DNA of 64,000 nucleotides from JAVJSD01 sp040219575 (lineage in GTDB: Bacteria > Planctomycetota > Planctomycetia > Pirellulales > Pirellulaceae), in contig JAVJSD010000120.1 of NCBI GenBank assembly GCA_040219575.1, positions 194,970-258,969 on the forward strand. The letters are read 5' to 3'. This document shows positions 61,170 through 64,000 of the stretch, one piece after another. Numbering within the stretch: the first letter of the stretch is position 1; every line of letters starts with the position of its first letter. A program made the translations under genes and the position numbers. A model generated the notes under the pieces. The model was not told where the DNA came from and did no database searches. It saw nothing but the letters and a program-made list of their open reading frames with translations.

Positions 61170-62561
61170 ATGGTGCACAAGCAAGTCGATCCAAAGATCC
61201 TCGACTCCCAGCAGGGCTACCTGACCCCGGCCTACGGCGCCCGGGCCATGAGCCAGCCGATCGCCAAGTACGAGATGCCCGAAGAATCGCTCCCCGCGCC
61301 GCTGGTGTACGACGTGATTCGCGACGAGCTGATGCTCGACGGCAATTCGCGGCTCAACCTGGCCACGTTCGTCACCACCTACATGGAGGACGAGGCCAAG
61401 CGGCTGATGTCGGAGACGTTCGACAAGAACATGATCGACAAGGACGAGTACCCGCAGACGGCCGAAGTCGAACTGCGGTGCGTCAACATCCTCTCGCGAT
61501 TGTGGAATTCGCCCGAGGAGCAGACCGCGGTCGGCTGTTCGACCATCGGCTCGAGCGAGGCCGCCATGCTGGGCGGAATGGCCCTCAAATGGAACTGGCG
61601 CAAGCGGCGGCAGGCCGAGGGGAAGCCGGCCGACAAGCCGAACATGGTGATGGGCATCAACGTGCAGGTCTGCTGGGAGAAGTTCTGCCGCTACTGGGAG
61701 ATCGAACCGCGGTTCGTGCCGATGGAGGGCGACCGCTACTGCCTCAGCGCCGAGGAGGCCGTCAAACTGGTCGACGAGAACACCATCGGCGTGGTCGTCA
61801 TCATGGGCAGCACTTTCGACGGCCGCTACGAAGACGTCAAAGCGGTCAGCGACGCCCTGCTCAAACTCAACGCCGCCAAGGGCTGGGACGTGCCGATCCA
61901 CGTCGATGGCGCCAGCGGCGGATTCGTGGCGCCCTTCCTGCAGCCCGACCTGGAGTGGGACTTCCGCATGCCGCTGGTCAAATCGATCAACACCTCCGGC
62001 CACAAGTTCGGGCTGGTTTACCCGGGCGTCGGCTGGATCATCTGGCGCGACAAGCAGGAACTGCCCGAGGAGTTGATCTTCCACTGCAACTACCTGGGCG
62101 GCGACCTGCCGAACTTCGCCCTCAACTTCTCGCGGCCGGGCAACCAGGTGGTGGCCCAGTACTACAACTTCCTCCGCTTGGGCAAGGACGGCTACCGCCG
62201 CATCCATCAAACCAGCCAGGACGTGGCGTTGTTCCTCTCGGGCCAGATCGCCAAGCTGGGACCCTTCCGCCTGATCTCCGACGGCAGCGACATCCCGGTC
62301 TTCGCCTTCACGACCAACGACCGGGCGAACTTCACGGTGTTCGACATGTCCGACAAGCTCCGCGAGCGCGGCTGGCTGGTGCCGGCCTACACCTTCCCCA
62401 AGAACCGCGAGGACCTGGCCGTACTGCGGTGCGTCTGCAAGGAAGGCTTCACCCGCGACATGGCCGAGATGCTGCTGGCCGACCTGCGCGTCGCCATCGA
62501 CCACTTCGCCGCCCATCCCCCGCCGGGCAAAATCGCCGACGCCTCGAGTTTCCATCACTAA
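61170..62561 (+). CDS. gadB: Glutamate decarboxylase
   Basis: A 463-residue PLP enzyme that converts glutamate to GABA and CO2, consuming a proton. The PLP lysine is Lys279 in SINTSGHKFG; HVDGASGGFVAPF and GCSTIGSSEAAMLGG are the usual substrate and cofactor motifs. Length and N-terminus (DxLxxP...EEPLP type) match bacterial GadB. It has an excellent AAAGGAG ribosome-binding site. No GadC antiporter gene follows, so the acid-resistance cycle is not complete in the window. Divergent from the channel gene. Confidence 0.95.
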   Translation: MVHKQVDPKILDSQQGYLTPAYGARAMSQPIAKYEMPEESLPAPLVYDVIRDELMLDGNSRLNLATFVTTYMEDEAKRLMSETFDKNMIDKDEYPQTAEVELRCVNILSRLWNSPEEQTAVGCSTIGSSEAAMLGGMALKWNWRKRRQAEGKPADKPNMVMGINVQVCWEKFCRYWEIEPRFVPMEGDRYCLSAEEAVKLVDENTIGVVVIMGSTFDGRYEDVKAVSDALLKLNAAKGWDVPIHVDGASGGFVAPFLQPDLEWDFRMPLVKSINTSGHKFGLVYPGVGWIIWRDKQELPEELIFHCNYLGGDLPNFALNFSRPGNQVVAQYYNFLRLGKDGYRRIHQTSQDVALFLSGQIAKLGPFRLISDGSDIPVFAFTTNDRANFTVFDMSDKLRERGWLVPAYTFPKNREDLAVLRCVCKEGFTRDMAEMLLADLRVAIDHFAAHPPPGKIADASSFHH

Positions 62562-62927
62562 GCCAGTCACGAGCGACTTTTACATTCGCGAGATGACGGA
62601 CCTTCGGTGCGGAAGATGCCGGTCGAATCGCTCCGAAACAACGCGGGGATGGTGAATCTATTAGCGGGAACATGACGGCAAACACTCTTGGGGGCGAGAT
62701 CCGTGTCGTTCGAACGCACCGAAGGTGCATGGCAGGCCAGCCCAGAACCGTGAGCCGGGGACAGCCAATTCTGAACAGGGGCGTAAGCTCCACCCGAATG
62801 CAATCCCCCGACCAACGCCATTTGGTGGAGTAATCGCTTCTCCCCCAGTTGAAATGGCTGCCCCTGGCCTGCTGGCGGCCCTAGCCTGCAAATCCGCGCG
62901 GCATTTTGCCAACTTCTGTTGCGACAA
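62562..62927. other. Intergenic region, AT-richer and without a gene
   Basis: A 366-base gap between gadB and the last gene, which are convergent. I see no hairpin, RNA gene or convincing frame. A short ACCGAAGGTGC / GGACCTTCGGTGC-type repeated word lies at 62588-62605 and about 62718-62729. Confidence 0.4.
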
Positions 62928-63986
62928 TTACTCCAACTGTTCAAGCAGTTCTATTGCCAACTCACGGCAAATCCTGTCCCGACAGTCCTGAACACAGCGA
63001 CGAACCGTAGCAATGGCGGGTTTCGCAGCCTCCCCTAGTTCGGTCAGCACTCGCAATGCCTCACGACGGTGTGCCGGTCGTCCATGTTCAAGCTTTGCAA
63101 TCGCCTCACTCAACACGTCATCTATAGCCCTACGCCTCATGGTTCGTTCATGTTCTCTCGCTTCCATACTCAGCTGAAGCGCCGCGACAACGTCTCTTCG
63201 CTGAGTTCCTTCGAGTGCAGCACGATCCGCGATCGCACGTGGGTCCACATCAGGATCGATCTTCACAATCGCATAACCCGCGCACCTCCGGACAAGAGTG
63301 TCTTTGTCCCCAAGCATACCCCAAAGACGAGGCAGAGCAGAGTGCGCATCCTCTTCCAACTCTCCCAGGAGAAGCGTTGCCATGACTCGCGTATCGGAGT
63401 CAAACCTCACGCTCGTAAGTTCAACAAGCGCAGAGACCTCCTCCGTGGTTCGCCCGGCGGCGCGATAGGCCCTGCTGATCATTAACACTGTTAACCCAAT
63501 GTCTCGCAGGCGAACTTGTTGGGCCTCTTCACTGAGCTCCACGTCCTTGTTTGCAGCAGTAATCGCCGGTCGCATTGGTGCATTGCGTGGACCAAATATC
63601 GCCTTTGACACAGAACTGCCTTCTGGCGACACGAATAACAGAGCGATCGCTGCATTCGATCTGACAGTATCGCTTCTCATGGGATCCGCAGCCAATTTAA
63701 GAAGGCAGTTGCATACTTCGTCCCTCTGACTGCGAATCACTACCAATAGCCGCATTGCCGACAAGGCCACTTTTTCATCCTCATGGAAGAGCAAGCTGAT
63801 GATGGACGGCACCAAGATTCTTGCCTCCACTCGAAACTGTCGGATCTCATGAGGTGAATAGTTAGTGTAACGTTCTTTCTGTAAGAACAAGATCAAGTTT
63901 TTGCCGGCGTAGCGGAGGCGAGCGCTAAGCGAGCCGCAGCGGAGCCGGCAAAAACTTGGGCGGCATCTTGAAGGGGCGGGCCACAC
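62928..63986 (-). CDS. HEAT-repeat protein, probably 5'-truncated or rearranged
   Basis: A frame of up to 352 residues with HEAT-like helical repeats (LVPSIISLLFHEDEKVALSA, LPRLWGMLGDKDTLVRRCAG, HRREALRVLTELGEAAKPAI). The conserved part begins near residue 45-55. The first 40 residues are encoded by a palindrome (63895-63957) and look unrelated, so the true N-terminus may be missing or may begin at a GTG near 63830. Base composition is AT-richer than the window. No signal peptide can be placed. Function unknown. Confidence 0.55.
   Translation of the reverse strand: MWPAPSRCRPSFCRLRCGSLSARLRYAGKNLILFLQKERYTNYSPHEIRQFRVEARILVPSIISLLFHEDEKVALSAMRLLVVIRSQRDEVCNCLLKLAADPMRSDTVRSNAAIALLFVSPEGSSVSKAIFGPRNAPMRPAITAANKDVELSEEAQQVRLRDIGLTVLMISRAYRAAGRTTEEVSALVELTSVRFDSDTRVMATLLLGELEEDAHSALPRLWGMLGDKDTLVRRCAGYAIVKIDPDVDPRAIADRAALEGTQRRDVVAALQLSMEAREHERTMRRRAIDDVLSEAIAKLEHGRPAHRREALRVLTELGEAAKPAIATVRRCVQDCRDRICRELAIELLEQLE
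63895..63957. repeat. Inverted repeat at the right edge
   Basis: A perfect 14-base arm pair AAGTTTTTGCCGGC (63895-63908) and GCCGGCAAAAACTT (63944-63957) around a 35-base GC-rich hairpin-prone core (GCGGAGGCGAGCGC). It overlaps the start of the HEAT frame. Confidence 0.8.
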
Positions 63987-64000
63987 TTGGTTTCCTACCC

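Overview
The window is 64 kb of GC-rich bacterial chromosome, most probably from a planctomycete of the order Pirellulales. That placement is inferred from gene content: three secreted sulfatases, a DUF1501 Tat-exported protein, a DUF1559 pseudopilin next to a small lipoprotein, Gfo/Idh/MocA oxidoreductases with Tat or signal peptides, NPYxxP small membrane proteins, a cytochrome c/YncE propeller fusion, and a formyltransferase/hydrolase subunit C (FhcC) of the tetrahydromethanopterin C1 pathway. About 50 protein genes and one tRNA-Ile(GAU) are supported. There is no phage, IS transposase, CRISPR array or rRNA.

Layout. 0-5 kb: an EF-hand-like C-terminal stub, a YjfB-like small protein, a secreted beta-propeller, a secreted leucine-rich-repeat protein and a membrane protein. 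5-14 kb: tRNA-Ile, a secreted thioredoxin-fold protein, a PpiD/SurA-like membrane chaperone, topA and fhcC. 14-24 kb: HEAT protein, PEP-hydrolase-family TIM barrel, two membrane proteins (one an SBF-like transporter), aroC and a di-haem cytochrome propeller. 24-30 kb: GNAT enzyme, three small membrane proteins, an asparagine-synthase-like enzyme that has lost its glutaminase residues, a divergent Kelch protein and a cold-shock protein. 30-38 kb: PadR regulator with a HAAS/STN membrane protein, two Gfo/Idh/MocA enzymes, FG-GAP protein, exported RidA, YfgM-like TPR protein and an rluD-type pseudouridine synthase. 39-42 kb: two sulfatases. 42.3-44.2 kb: an AT-richer insert with a HipA-like kinase and a DUF3037 protein, apparently breaking an HNH-type gene. 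44-57 kb: esterase, DUF1501, DUF1611, gltX, MBL hydrolase, third sulfatase, TIM-barrel isomerase, DUF1559 and lipoprotein. 57-64 kb: a MscK-type mechanosensitive channel divergent from glutamate decarboxylase, then an AT-richer HEAT protein.

Working together. The sulfatases, Gfo/Idh enzymes, sugar isomerase-like protein, esterase and propellers fit a polysaccharide-degrading heterotroph. GadB and the large MscS-type channel point to acid and osmotic stress. topA, gltX, aroC, rluD and tRNA-Ile are core functions.

The most unusual property is between the genes. At least six families of short palindromic repeats sit in the intergenic gaps, several with the double-hairpin architecture of REPINs and with loop and stem variants that keep pairing. 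Two copies of one family end one or two bases before the start codons of rluD and gltX. No RAYT transposase lies in the window.
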